Made by a program: the position numbers and the translations under genes. A stretch of 6,063 bases of DNA, taken from contig JAQUSX010000052.1 in NCBI GenBank assembly GCA_028710055.1, positions 1 to 6,063 on the forward strand, in the 5' to 3' direction. This document shows, piece by piece, positions 1 to 5,683 of this stretch. The notes under the pieces were generated by a model. The model ran no database searches. It worked only from the letters and a program-made list of their open reading frames with translations, and was not told the DNA's origin. Position 1 is the stretch's first letter, and the number at the start of each line of letters is the position of its first letter. Source of the DNA: Clostridia bacterium. Lineage in GTDB: Bacteria > Bacillota > Clostridia > Christensenellales > CAG-314.

Positions 1-785
1 CTACTACAATCGACGTTATCTGTACGTTTTTAAAAGCGACCGAAGGCACCGTTACGGTAGACGGTTTCACAGTTGGTAAAGACGACGTAAAAATTCGCAA
101 AATTATCGGAGCGGTATTTCAAGACGGATTACTCGACAATATTTTAACTGTGGAAGAAAATTTGTATTCCAGAGGAAGTTTGTACGGATTGAAAGGGAAA
201 TCCCTTGCCGACGCCGTCAATAACGCGGCGAATCTCGTGGGCGTTACAGAACTACTCAAAAGACCGTACGGAAAACTAAGCGGCGGTCAGCGCAGACGAT
301 GCGATATCGCGCGCGCTCTTATAAACACCCCAAAAATTTTATTTTTAGACGAACCCACAACGGGGCTTGATCCGCAAACTCGAAAAGCCGTATGGGAAAT
401 AATTGAAAAACTAAAACAAAATAACGGAATGACTATTTTTTTCACTACGCATTATATGGAAGAAGCGGCAAGCGCGGATTTTGTGGAGATTATCGACAAT
501 GGTCTCATTGTGGCAAGGGGTACTCCAAATCAACTGAAAGAAAAATATTCAAAAGACAAATTGCTTTTGACTCCTAGTAACTATGACTCGTTAATTGAAA
601 AACTTAAAGAAGCCAAAATTAAATACAAAACTAACGTCGATGTAATAAGCGTTGATATTTCCGACACAATGAGCGCATTGCCTATTATTGAAAATTTTAA
701 GAATGAAATAGATGGTTTTGAAGTGCTTAAAGGCACGATGGACGATGTTTTTATTAACATTACAGGAAAGGAGATAAGACAATGA
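1..785 (+). CDS. ABC transporter ATP-binding protein, DrrA-like exporter family (5' end missing)
   Basis: This is the nucleotide-binding subunit of a probable ABC-2 type exporter; it would hydrolyse ATP on the cytoplasmic side of the partner permease. The reading frame is open from base 3 and begins with TTIDV, the tail of a Walker A motif, so the N-terminus and the P-loop Gly-Lys lie before the window. A GTG at 150 is internal Val, not the start. The visible motifs are in the normal order: Q-loop Gln at 120-122, signature LSGGQ at 276-290, Walker B ILFLDE at 336-353, and switch His at 450-452. The last 70 or so residues resemble the DUF4162 tail of the DrrA/CcmA-like subfamily, ending with a GTMDDVFINITG stretch. 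All catalytic motifs in the visible part are intact. The stop overlaps the permease start (ATGA, 782-785), indicating translational coupling. The substrate cannot be told from sequence; drug, lipid or bacteriocin export are all possible. Confidence 0.93.
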   Translation, partial: TTIDVICTFLKATEGTVTVDGFTVGKDDVKIRKIIGAVFQDGLLDNILTVEENLYSRGSLYGLKGKSLADAVNNAANLVGVTELLKRPYGKLSGGQRRRCDIARALINTPKILFLDEPTTGLDPQTRKAVWEIIEKLKQNNGMTIFFTTHYMEEAASADFVEIIDNGLIVARGTPNQLKEKYSKDKLLLTPSNYDSLIEKLKEAKIKYKTNVDVISVDISDTMSALPIIENFKNEIDGFEVLKGTMDDVFINITGKEIRQ

Positions 786-1636
786 TTGGGATGATTTCAC
801 GAAATTTAAAAGTTTTTTTCAAAGATAAAACGTCCGTTTTCTTTTCTTTACTTGCCGTATTCATTACGGTAGGATTGTATTTGTTATTTTTGGGCGATAT
901 ATGGGTAAGTAATTTCAGCGGATACGAAGGCGTCAGATATATGATGGATTCTTGGATAATGGCGGGAATACTGGCGATTACTTCCGTTACTACCACTATG
1001 GGCGCGTACGGCACTATGATTGACGACAAAACAAAAAAAATTGATAAAGATTTTACAGTATCGCCGTTTTCCGCTCAAAAAAGGACTTTGGCTTACATAA
1101 TAAGCGCCGTTATCATAGGAATTATAATGAGTCTGGTTACTCTTATATTAGCCGAAATATATATAGTGATTAACGGCGGCGAGTTGATGAGTTTTACAGC
1201 TTTAATAAAGGTTTTGGGTTTGATTGTGCTTTCCACTACTACGAACTCGGCATTGGTATTTTTCATTGTGTCATTTTTCAGCACGAATTCTTCTTTTGGA
1301 ACGGCAAGCACGGTAATAGGCACATTAATAGGATTTTTGACAGGCGTGTATTTGCCGATAGGACAACTGCCCGAAACGGTACAATATATTATAAAAGTAT
1401 TCCCTCCGTCGCACTCGGCGTCTTTATTCCGCCGAGTAATGATGGCAGACCCGATTGCGGTAACGTTTGCGGGAGCGCCTGCGGAATATCTTACGACTTT
1501 TTACGATCAAATGGGTATAACAATATCTTTCGGTTCCACAACTTTGCCCGCGTGGGCTAATATACTCGTTTTGATAGGATCTGCCGTTATTTTTTATTGC
1601 TTAGCTTTAATTAACATTTCGCGCAAAAAAGTATAA
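782..1636 (+). CDS. ABC-2 type transporter permease (DrrB-like)
   Basis: This 284-residue integral membrane protein is the partner of the preceding ATPase. About six hydrophobic segments are visible, near residues 19-39, 58-79, 104-130, 140-166, 173-192 and 258-279, which is the usual ABC-2 topology. After segment five comes the typical ABC-2 pattern GVYLPIGQLPETVQ followed by FPPSHSASLFRR, a conserved loop in this family. The start at 782 is supported by AAAGGAG at 767-773, eight bases upstream, and by the ATGA overlap with the ATPase stop. The gene ends at TAA 1634-1636, and a strong terminator follows within 15 bases, so the exporter operon closes here. Length is close to the family norm and nothing suggests truncation. 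Substrate is unknown. Confidence 0.92.
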   Translation: MIGMISRNLKVFFKDKTSVFFSLLAVFITVGLYLLFLGDIWVSNFSGYEGVRYMMDSWIMAGILAITSVTTTMGAYGTMIDDKTKKIDKDFTVSPFSAQKRTLAYIISAVIIGIIMSLVTLILAEIYIVINGGELMSFTALIKVLGLIVLSTTTNSALVFFIVSFFSTNSSFGTASTVIGTLIGFLTGVYLPIGQLPETVQYIIKVFPPSHSASLFRRVMMADPIAVTFAGAPAEYLTTFYDQMGITISFGSTTLPAWANILVLIGSAVIFYCLALINISRKKV

Positions 1637-1646
1637 TATTTTATAA

Positions 1647-1686
1647 AAAAACGGTCGTCTTAGTACGACCGTTTTTATTTTTTTTT
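1647..1686 (+). terminator. Rho-independent terminator after the ABC exporter, possibly bidirectional
   Basis: ACGGTCGT (1651-1658) pairs perfectly with ACGACCGT (1665-1672) around a six-base loop, and AAAA/TTTT (1647-1650 with 1673-1676) extends the stem to 12 pairs. A T-rich run continues to 1686 on the plus strand. Reading the minus strand, the same stem is followed by a run of T, so it could also stop transcripts of the convergent ATPase gene, for which no better hairpin is visible between 1680 and 1820. Confidence 0.9.
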
Positions 1687-1718
1687 GATTATGATTTTGT
1701 TAATCTGCTTATGTTTCC

Positions 1719-1743
1719 TTTCTAGCTATATTTTTGCTAGAAA
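1719..1743. repeat. Short inverted repeat in the convergent intergenic region
   Basis: TTTCTAGC (1719-1726) pairs with GCTAGAAA (1736-1743) around a nine-base loop. A second small palindrome, GTTAAT-TTG-ATTAAC, lies at 1778-1792. Neither is followed by a clean T-run on either strand, so they are poor terminators, although they could help shield the 3' end of the minus-strand ATPase transcript. The rest of 1687-1820 is A/T-rich and shows no gene. Confidence 0.3.
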
Positions 1744-1820
1744 ATTTTGTTAAGTTTTTGTTTTTTTAGTTTCATTTGTTAATTTGATTAACTTCGGAAA
1801 AGTAACTTTTTTAGATTTAA

Positions 1821-2828
1821 TTATTTTTTAATTCTTTCTTCTATTTCGGCGATGACCTTTTTGCAGAGTTCATCCAGCTTTTCAAAATTAACGTTTTTAA
1901 CGTAATATTCTTCGAGTTTTCTATGAACTTGTTTAGCTTTTAATAAGCTCGCTCCTGCTTTGCCGGTATAAGTTTTAACCGTGTCAGCGCAAAATTGCAA
2001 GATATCTTTGTTATCGCCGCTAATAACACTGCCCTCGCGGACAAACAGGGTATTAAGCGCGGGTATTTCTACGAAATCCAAAACATCGCCCACAAGGGGA
2101 TTTTGCGATACGGTAATAGCGTGGCCGTCTTCGATAAGAGCTTTTTTTATTTCTTCCATAATTTTTGCGGATTCGCTTTCGCTGCCGATTACTTTGAATA
2201 TTTTTTTGTAATTGTTTTTATTAGCGATGCTAAATAATCCGTTTTCGTTTATGGTCGAGATATAAAGTTTTCTTACCCGCGCGGTAGAATCTGTAACACC
2301 TACTCTTGCGTTCAAAATATATTCTTTGGCTTTTGCTTCGGCGTCAAAATCTTTGCTTTCCGTTAACGCAAGCGAAAGTTTTAACGCGGTTGCGGCGATA
2401 GATATAAAGCCGTACGCAATGTCGAACAGCGTTTTTGTGTCCGCGATAAGTTTTGTAATTTCCGTTTTGTTTTTGGCTATATCATCGCTAATATGTTCGC
2501 CGACGTTTATTATTTTGTCAGCTACAGCGGGAACGTTCGCTTCGATAACGTGCGGCGCGGTGCCGTCAACCACGCATATATTTCTATCGGCGAGCCGTAC
2601 GCCGTCAAGGCTGTCGAAGTCGGAAGAGCAATAAAAATATTCAACAGGCTCGCCTTTTTTAATAAAGTACTCGCCGATTTTCCTCATAAAAGTGCTTTTG
2701 CCTGTTCCTGGTCCGCCCTTTATTACGTATTCGTATCCGTCTTTTTCCTTGTTGTTGATATAATCAAAAAAGTTACTAAATCCGATGCCGGTATTTGCGC
2801 CGGCAAAATAATGTTTTATATTTTTCAT
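1821..2828 (-). CDS. P-loop ATPase resembling the PRK06851 family, with a degenerate second nucleotide-binding half
   Basis: This is a 335-residue cytoplasmic protein with no signal peptide or membrane segment. The N-terminal half carries HYFAGANTGIGF (6-17), Walker A GGPGTGKST (38-46), YCSSDFDSLDGV (66-77) and VDGTAPH (87-93). This pattern matches, from memory, the uncharacterised PRK06851-type ATPases of spore-forming Bacillota. The C-terminal half repeats the layout: RKLYISTINENGLF (186-199), then GSESESAKIM (215-224) where a second P-loop should be, then EIPALNTLFV (254-263). The catalytic Lys is Ser in this copy. Residues 112-180 form a mostly helical middle region. The start is the only good one: the frame is open back to a TGA at 2900-2898 without another ATG, GTG or TTG, and the family motif begins five residues in. 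The Shine-Dalgarno signal is weak (AAAGAT only). The gene is divergent from dpaA and convergent with the exporter. Function is unknown; a sporulation link is only inferred from its neighbours. Confidence 0.88.
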   Translation of the reverse strand: MKNIKHYFAGANTGIGFSNFFDYINNKEKDGYEYVIKGGPGTGKSTFMRKIGEYFIKKGEPVEYFYCSSDFDSLDGVRLADRNICVVDGTAPHVIEANVPAVADKIINVGEHISDDIAKNKTEITKLIADTKTLFDIAYGFISIAATALKLSLALTESKDFDAEAKAKEYILNARVGVTDSTARVRKLYISTINENGLFSIANKNNYKKIFKVIGSESESAKIMEEIKKALIEDGHAITVSQNPLVGDVLDFVEIPALNTLFVREGSVISGDNKDILQFCADTVKTYTGKAGASLLKAKQVHRKLEEYYVKNVNFEKLDELCKKVIAEIEERIKK

Positions 2829-2833
2829 ATCTT

Positions 2834-2860
2834 TAATATATGAAAAAGAGTCAAAAATGT
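2834..2860 (-). promoter_or_regulatory. Candidate mother-cell (sigma-K-like) promoter for the P-loop ATPase
   Basis: On the minus strand, CATATATTA (2842-2834) fits the sigma-K -10 pattern CATAnnnTA, and AC (2860-2859) lies 16 bases upstream, as in the Bacillus mACm-16/17-CATAnnnTA consensus. The caveat is serious: only five bases separate this -10 from the ATG, so the transcript would be leaderless or nearly so. That would agree with the weak ribosome binding site, but in such A/T-rich DNA the match may also be chance. Confidence 0.3.
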
Positions 2861-2995
2861 GCGGTGAAAACTTTATTTTTTTTAGATAATTCCGATATCA
2901 ATTTCACAGTCGATTTTTTATACGTATTAGAAGAATTTAACAAAAAATGTTTAGTTATTTAGTAGCGAATTTTTATTACCTTACAAAATTAAAAG

Positions 2996-3026
2996 TTAAC
3001 ACTTCTCAATTTTCGTTTATATAATA
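2996..3026 (+). promoter_or_regulatory. Candidate promoter of dpaA
   Basis: Two readings overlap. As a housekeeping promoter it is TTAACA (2996-3001), 18 bases, then a perfect TATAAT (3020-3025). As a sigma-K promoter it is AC (2999-3000), 17 bases, then TATATAATA (3018-3026), one base off CATAnnnTA. Either would start RNA near 3032, at the edge of the AGGAG at 3031-3035, so the leader would be very short. Dipicolinate synthase genes are sigma-K-dependent in Bacillus, which favours the second reading. Confidence 0.4.
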
Positions 3027-3040
3027 AATGAGGAGAAAAA

Positions 3041-3799
3041 ATGAAATATTTTGTTGAAATGTCCGATGAAAGAAACGGGCTTGTAAAAAAAATGTTAAGC
3101 GACGAGCATTACCCAGCATATGAGTTGGCATCAGGCTCGAAAAATATAAGTAGCGGTGACGCGCTGGTTTTTTCGCCCGCAAAAAAATGGGATGAAAAGC
3201 TTGTCGCAGAATTGCCAAACGGAATATTTCTTTTTTCTGGGAACGTGCCGGACAGTTTTTCAAAACAGCTACTATCAAAAAATATTTCTCACAAAAATTA
3301 TTTGAAAGACGAAACTTTTATCGTAAAAAACGCTAATTTGACCGCGGAAGGCTTATTAGCGCTCATTATTGAAAACACGAAAAAGTCGATTTTTGAAAGC
3401 TCGGTACTTATTTTAGGGGGAGGCAGAGTAGGCACAGCGTTAGCCGCATTACTGTGGAAATTAAACGTAAAAACGGCGATATGCGAATACGACGTCAATA
3501 GATGCGGCGGACTTTACGTTTTTTGCGGCGACATCATAATTGGAGAAGATTTTGTCCGCAGACTTGATGAATTTGATATCATCGTAAATTCGATACCTGC
3601 AGCGGTAATCAACCAAAAAATTTGCGACAAAATTCCCAGTTCGACAGTTTTAATCGAAGCAGCTTCCGTTCCGTGCATTGCTTGCGAGAACGTCAGATTT
3701 AATTACGTACCCGCTCCGAAAATCCCGCAAAAATACAGCGCGGAGAGCGCGGCAAGACTTATGGTGGAATTTATAAAGAAAAGCAGTTTTAGCATTTGA
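3041..3799 (+). CDS. dpaA: Dipicolinate synthase subunit A, short divergent form
   Basis: With DpaB, this subunit would oxidise the dihydrodipicolinate-pathway intermediate to dipicolinic acid in the mother cell, for transport into the spore core. The 252-residue protein is shorter than Bacillus SpoVFA (about 297, from memory). The dinucleotide-binding motif GGGRVG (126-131) follows SVLILG, as in the family Rossmann domain. NSIPAAVINQ (183-192) matches the family NTIPxxxLNQ stretch, and EAASVP (206-211) matches DLASRP. The N-terminus keeps a recognisable DxR (MSDERN, 7-12), but the family GGD glycines are gone, and the C-terminal APGLPG-type loop is PAPKIPQK. AGGAG at 3031-3035 precedes the ATG, and an in-frame TGA at 3029-3031 fixes this start. 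It lies upstream of dpaB, which strongly supports the call despite the divergence. Six Cys cluster in residues 148-215. A generic NAD-binding dehydrogenase is the alternative but is unlikely given the neighbour. Confidence 0.85.
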   Translation: MKYFVEMSDERNGLVKKMLSDEHYPAYELASGSKNISSGDALVFSPAKKWDEKLVAELPNGIFLFSGNVPDSFSKQLLSKNISHKNYLKDETFIVKNANLTAEGLLALIIENTKKSIFESSVLILGGGRVGTALAALLWKLNVKTAICEYDVNRCGGLYVFCGDIIIGEDFVRRLDEFDIIVNSIPAAVINQKICDKIPSSTVLIEAASVPCIACENVRFNYVPAPKIPQKYSAESAARLMVEFIKKSSFSI

Positions 3800-3823
3800 A
3801 TCAGCATATTTCAAAGCTCATAG

Positions 3824-3898
3824 TTTGCGAATAAAACCCGATATTTGCGACAGATATGCAAATTATGTCTTGTATTTATATTAAAACAAAATCGCAAA
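3824..3898. repeat. Three TTTGCGA copies between dpaA and dpaB
   Basis: TTTGCGA occurs at 3824-3830 and 3844-3850 as direct repeats 20 bases apart, and inverted as TCGCAAA at 3892-3898. The inverted pair could form a seven-base stem with a large loop, or the copies could be protein-binding sites upstream of the dpaB promoter. No known regulator consensus is recognised. The remainder of the 195-base gap is A/T-rich and contains no supported gene. Confidence 0.25.
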
Positions 3899-3945
3899 AG
3901 AAAATGAAAAAATGGCACTAAAAAAAAGAACAAACAAAACCTTAG

Positions 3946-3954
3946 CATATAATA
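3946..3954 (+). promoter_or_regulatory. Candidate -10 element of a separate dpaB promoter
   Basis: CATATAATA fits the sigma-K -10 pattern CATAnnnTA exactly and also contains a perfect TATAAT (3948-3953). No TTGACA-like -35 lies 16-18 bases upstream. An AC at 3930-3931 is only 14 bases away, shorter than the Bacillus sigma-K spacing. An RNA start near 3961 would give a leader of about 34 bases that includes AAGGGG at 3978-3983, a sensible arrangement, so dpaB probably has its own promoter. Confidence 0.45.
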
Positions 3955-3994
3955 ATAAGCGTAAGAAGGAATATTTTAAGGGGAACAAACAGAT

Positions 3995-4570
3995 ATGATA
4001 AAAAACATAGGATTCGCGATAACAGGTTCTTTTTGCACCCACGCGAAAATAATTACGGAAATTGAAAAACTTGTAAAAAAAGGGTACAACGTTGTGCCGA
4101 TACTCACCCCGTCGGTTATCGAGACCGATACGCGTTTTGGAAAAGCGAAGGATTTTTTACAAAAAATTACGAGCGCGTCGGGCAACGAGCCGATAACCAC
4201 CATAGTGGAAGCGGAACCCGTCGGACCTAAAAATCTTATTGATATTTTAGTCGTTGCGCCGTGCACAGGTAATACTCTTTCTAAGCTTGCCAACGCAATA
4301 ACCGATAACGCCGTGACTATGGTTGCGAAAGCGCATATGCGGAACAATAAAAAAGTCGTCATAGCCGTTTCTACAAACGACGCACTAGGGCTTAACTTAC
4401 ATAATATAGCAAAACTTATTACCGCGAAAAATATTTATTTCGTGCCGTTCGGGCAAGACGACGCTTTAAAAAAACCGAAGTCACTCGTCGCGGATTATTC
4501 TCTACTGGAAGAAACGATATTAGCCGCGGACAAAAACGAGCAAATACAACCCGTACTTATAGGCAGATAA
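3995..4570 (+). CDS. dpaB: Dipicolinate synthase subunit B
   Basis: This is the flavoprotein-fold subunit of dipicolinate synthase (SpoVFB), which acts with DpaA in the last step of dipicolinic acid synthesis in the mother cell. The 191 residues are near the family length (about 200). Motifs run in the expected order: GFAITGSFCT (6-15), the nucleotide-binding turn; TDTRFGKA (44-51); EAEPVGPK (72-79); APCTGNTLSKLANAITD (88-104); STNDALGLN (126-134); and PFGQDDALKKP (151-161). Together they closely match Bacillus SpoVFB as remembered. The ATG at 3995 is preceded by AAGGGG (3978-3983) with a slightly long 11-base gap, and the protein starts a few residues before the first conserved strand, so the start is sound. 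Unlike the compact Bacillus operon, dpaB is separated from dpaA by 195 bases and is followed directly by a terminator, with no asd, dapG or dapA downstream. Confidence 0.95.
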   Translation: MIKNIGFAITGSFCTHAKIITEIEKLVKKGYNVVPILTPSVIETDTRFGKAKDFLQKITSASGNEPITTIVEAEPVGPKNLIDILVVAPCTGNTLSKLANAITDNAVTMVAKAHMRNNKKVVIAVSTNDALGLNLHNIAKLITAKNIYFVPFGQDDALKKPKSLVADYSLLEETILAADKNEQIQPVLIGR

Positions 4571-4575
4571 TAATT

Positions 4576-4609
4576 AAAATCCCGATTTAATCATTTCGGG
4601 ATTTTTTTT
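4576..4609 (+). terminator. Rho-independent terminator after dpaB
   Basis: AAAATCCCGA (4576-4585) pairs perfectly with TCGGGATTTT (4596-4605) around a ten-base loop, and the T-run extends to 4609. It starts six bases after the dpaB stop and closes the dpa unit. Confidence 0.9.
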
Positions 4610-4675
4610 ATTCAATCATATAGCCGTAAGTAACCAAAGCAATTTCGAAAAATAAGTAAATAACTTTGCGTAAAT

Positions 4676-4692
4676 TTTACATATATTTAACG
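4676..4692 (+). promoter_or_regulatory. Possible PhoP-type direct repeat upstream of pstS
   Basis: TTTACA (4676-4681) and TTAACG (4687-4692) are separated by five bases, giving the 11-base period of the Bacillus PhoP box (TT-A/T/C-ACA repeats). Its position upstream of a phosphate-uptake operon is what makes it worth listing. Only two half-sites are seen, one imperfect, and the second overlaps the hairpin at 4689-4712, so chance is a real possibility. Confidence 0.25.
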
Positions 4693-4716
4693 CTAACGTG
4701 ATAGTTAGCGTTTTTT
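4689..4716 (+). terminator. Second terminator-like hairpin, upstream of pstS
   Basis: AACGCTAAC (4689-4697) pairs perfectly with GTTAGCGTT (4704-4712) around a six-base loop, and the T-run covers 4711-4716. It lies 80 bases past the dpaB terminator and 59 bases before pstS, with no gene between. It may be a backup terminator for dpaB, the end of a short RNA, or an attenuator in the pst leader if the pst promoter lies upstream. Confidence 0.7.
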
Positions 4717-4735
4717 ATTTGAACTAAAATGCAAG

Positions 4736-4741
4736 TATAAA
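4736..4741 (+). promoter_or_regulatory. Candidate -10 element for the pst operon
   Basis: TATAAA lies 33 bases before the pstS start and downstream of the hairpin. No good -35 sits at normal spacing: TTGAAC at 4719-4724 is only 11 bases away. A weak -35 would agree with an activator-dependent promoter such as a PhoP-controlled one, but the motif is short and common in A/T-rich DNA. Confidence 0.25.
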
Positions 4742-4774
4742 TGAGACATATTAATTTTTAAGGAGAAATAAAAA

Positions 4775-5680
4775 ATGAAAAAATTTATCAAAATTATGGT
4801 TATAGTTTTGGCTTTGGTGATTTCTGCGAGCGCGTTTGCCGCTTGCGCGGAAGAAAAAAATATTTTGGTTATCAGCCGCGAAGACGGTTCGGGTACCCGT
4901 GACGCATTCGACGGACTTGTAAAATCTTCCGACGGCGCGACTTTGAAAAAAGACGCCGCGGGCAATTCTTATTCTGAAAGTCCTTTTGTTGAAACAGCGT
5001 TATTTTTGAGTAAAACGGGCGACGTTATAACAAAAGTCAGTCAAACGAAAACAGCGATAGGTTATATTTCACTCGGCTCGCTTAACGATACCGTAAAAGC
5101 GTTGACGGTCGAAGGCGTGGAAGCGACAGCGGCGAATGTAACGAACGGCTCTTACAAACTTTGGAGACCTTTTGTAATAGTGACCAGCAAAAGCGTGTCA
5201 TTGACCGCAGCAGCCGCGGATTTTATCTTATACTTGCAAAGCACTCAAGCGCAAACAATAGTAGCGGAAAATAAATACGTCAACGATACCGCAACGGCTT
5301 CTTACACCGCGCCCGTTCAAGCTATTACGGGAGTAATCGTAGTAAGAGGCTCTACTTCTGTAGATCCGTTAATGGCGGAATTAATAGCTGATTATCTTAG
5401 TATCGGCGGGGCGAAAGTGTCGGGAATAGATTTCCAAGTCGACGCTCAAGGCAGCTCGCACGGCATCGCCGCGGCAAAAGAAGATACGACGGGAAACGTT
5501 ATCGGTATGAGCAGCAGCGCGATAAAATCCGCCGACGCGGAAGTATTAAATCAGTTTGATATAGCGAAAGACGCTGTGGCAATCGTGGTAAATAACGCAA
5601 ATTCTATCAGCAACATTACGTTACAGCAACTATTCGATATCTATACGGGCGAAATCACAAAATTCAGTCAATTAGGATAG
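4775..5680 (+). CDS. pstS: Phosphate ABC transporter substrate-binding lipoprotein, circularly permuted
   Basis: This is the extracytoplasmic phosphate receptor of the Pst importer, 301 residues. A positively charged start (MKKFIK), a hydrophobic stretch (7-20) and FAAC with Cys24 suggest a lipoprotein signal, although the lipobox is not perfect. Residues 29-170 hold what is normally the C-terminal half: the anion-binding loop SREDGSGTRDAF (34-45), AIGYISLGSLNDTVKAL (94-110), RPFVIVTSK and a C-terminal-type helix region. Residues 186-301 then hold what is normally the N-terminal half: RGSTSVDPLMAEL (191-203), QGSSHGIAAA (225-234), IGMSSS (243-248), AVAIVVNN and LFDIYTGEITKFSQLG (286-301). The protein stops where canonical PstS joins into its SREDGSGT half, so the order is permuted rather than truncated. 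AAGGAG (4760-4765) is nine bases before the ATG. pstC follows three bases after the stop. Phosphate specificity is inferred from motifs and pstC. Confidence 0.9.
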   Translation: MKKFIKIMVIVLALVISASAFAACAEEKNILVISREDGSGTRDAFDGLVKSSDGATLKKDAAGNSYSESPFVETALFLSKTGDVITKVSQTKTAIGYISLGSLNDTVKALTVEGVEATAANVTNGSYKLWRPFVIVTSKSVSLTAAAADFILYLQSTQAQTIVAENKYVNDTATASYTAPVQAITGVIVVRGSTSVDPLMAELIADYLSIGGAKVSGIDFQVDAQGSSHGIAAAKEDTTGNVIGMSSSAIKSADAEVLNQFDIAKDAVAIVVNNANSISNITLQQLFDIYTGEITKFSQLG

Positions 5681-5683
5681 GAC

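Noticed and set aside
150..152. GTG as start of the first gene
   Set aside because: The frame is open to the window edge and encodes the end of Walker A and the Q-loop before this codon, so the gene begins upstream.
1981..2843. Plus-strand open frames of 76 to 116 codons over the ATPase gene
   Set aside because: They lie opposite a well-supported minus-strand gene, have no convincing ribosome binding site and show no recognisable domain.
3795..3815. Hairpin TTTGAA/TTCAAA at the end of dpaA as a terminator
   Set aside because: The stem is only six A/T-rich pairs with a nine-base loop and no T-run follows.
3856..3921. 21-codon open frame in the dpaA-dpaB gap
   Set aside because: There is no ribosome binding site upstream, it is rich in Lys codons as expected from A-rich DNA, and nothing supports translation.
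3976..4362. Minus-strand frame of 128 codons opposite dpaB
   Set aside because: It is the antisense shadow of a gene with strong family motifs; the hydrophobic translation is a by-product of the complementary codons.
4775..5680. PstS as a truncated or frameshifted pseudogene
   Set aside because: Both halves and both anion-binding loops are present in one open frame with a signal sequence and ribosome binding site; permutation explains the layout better.
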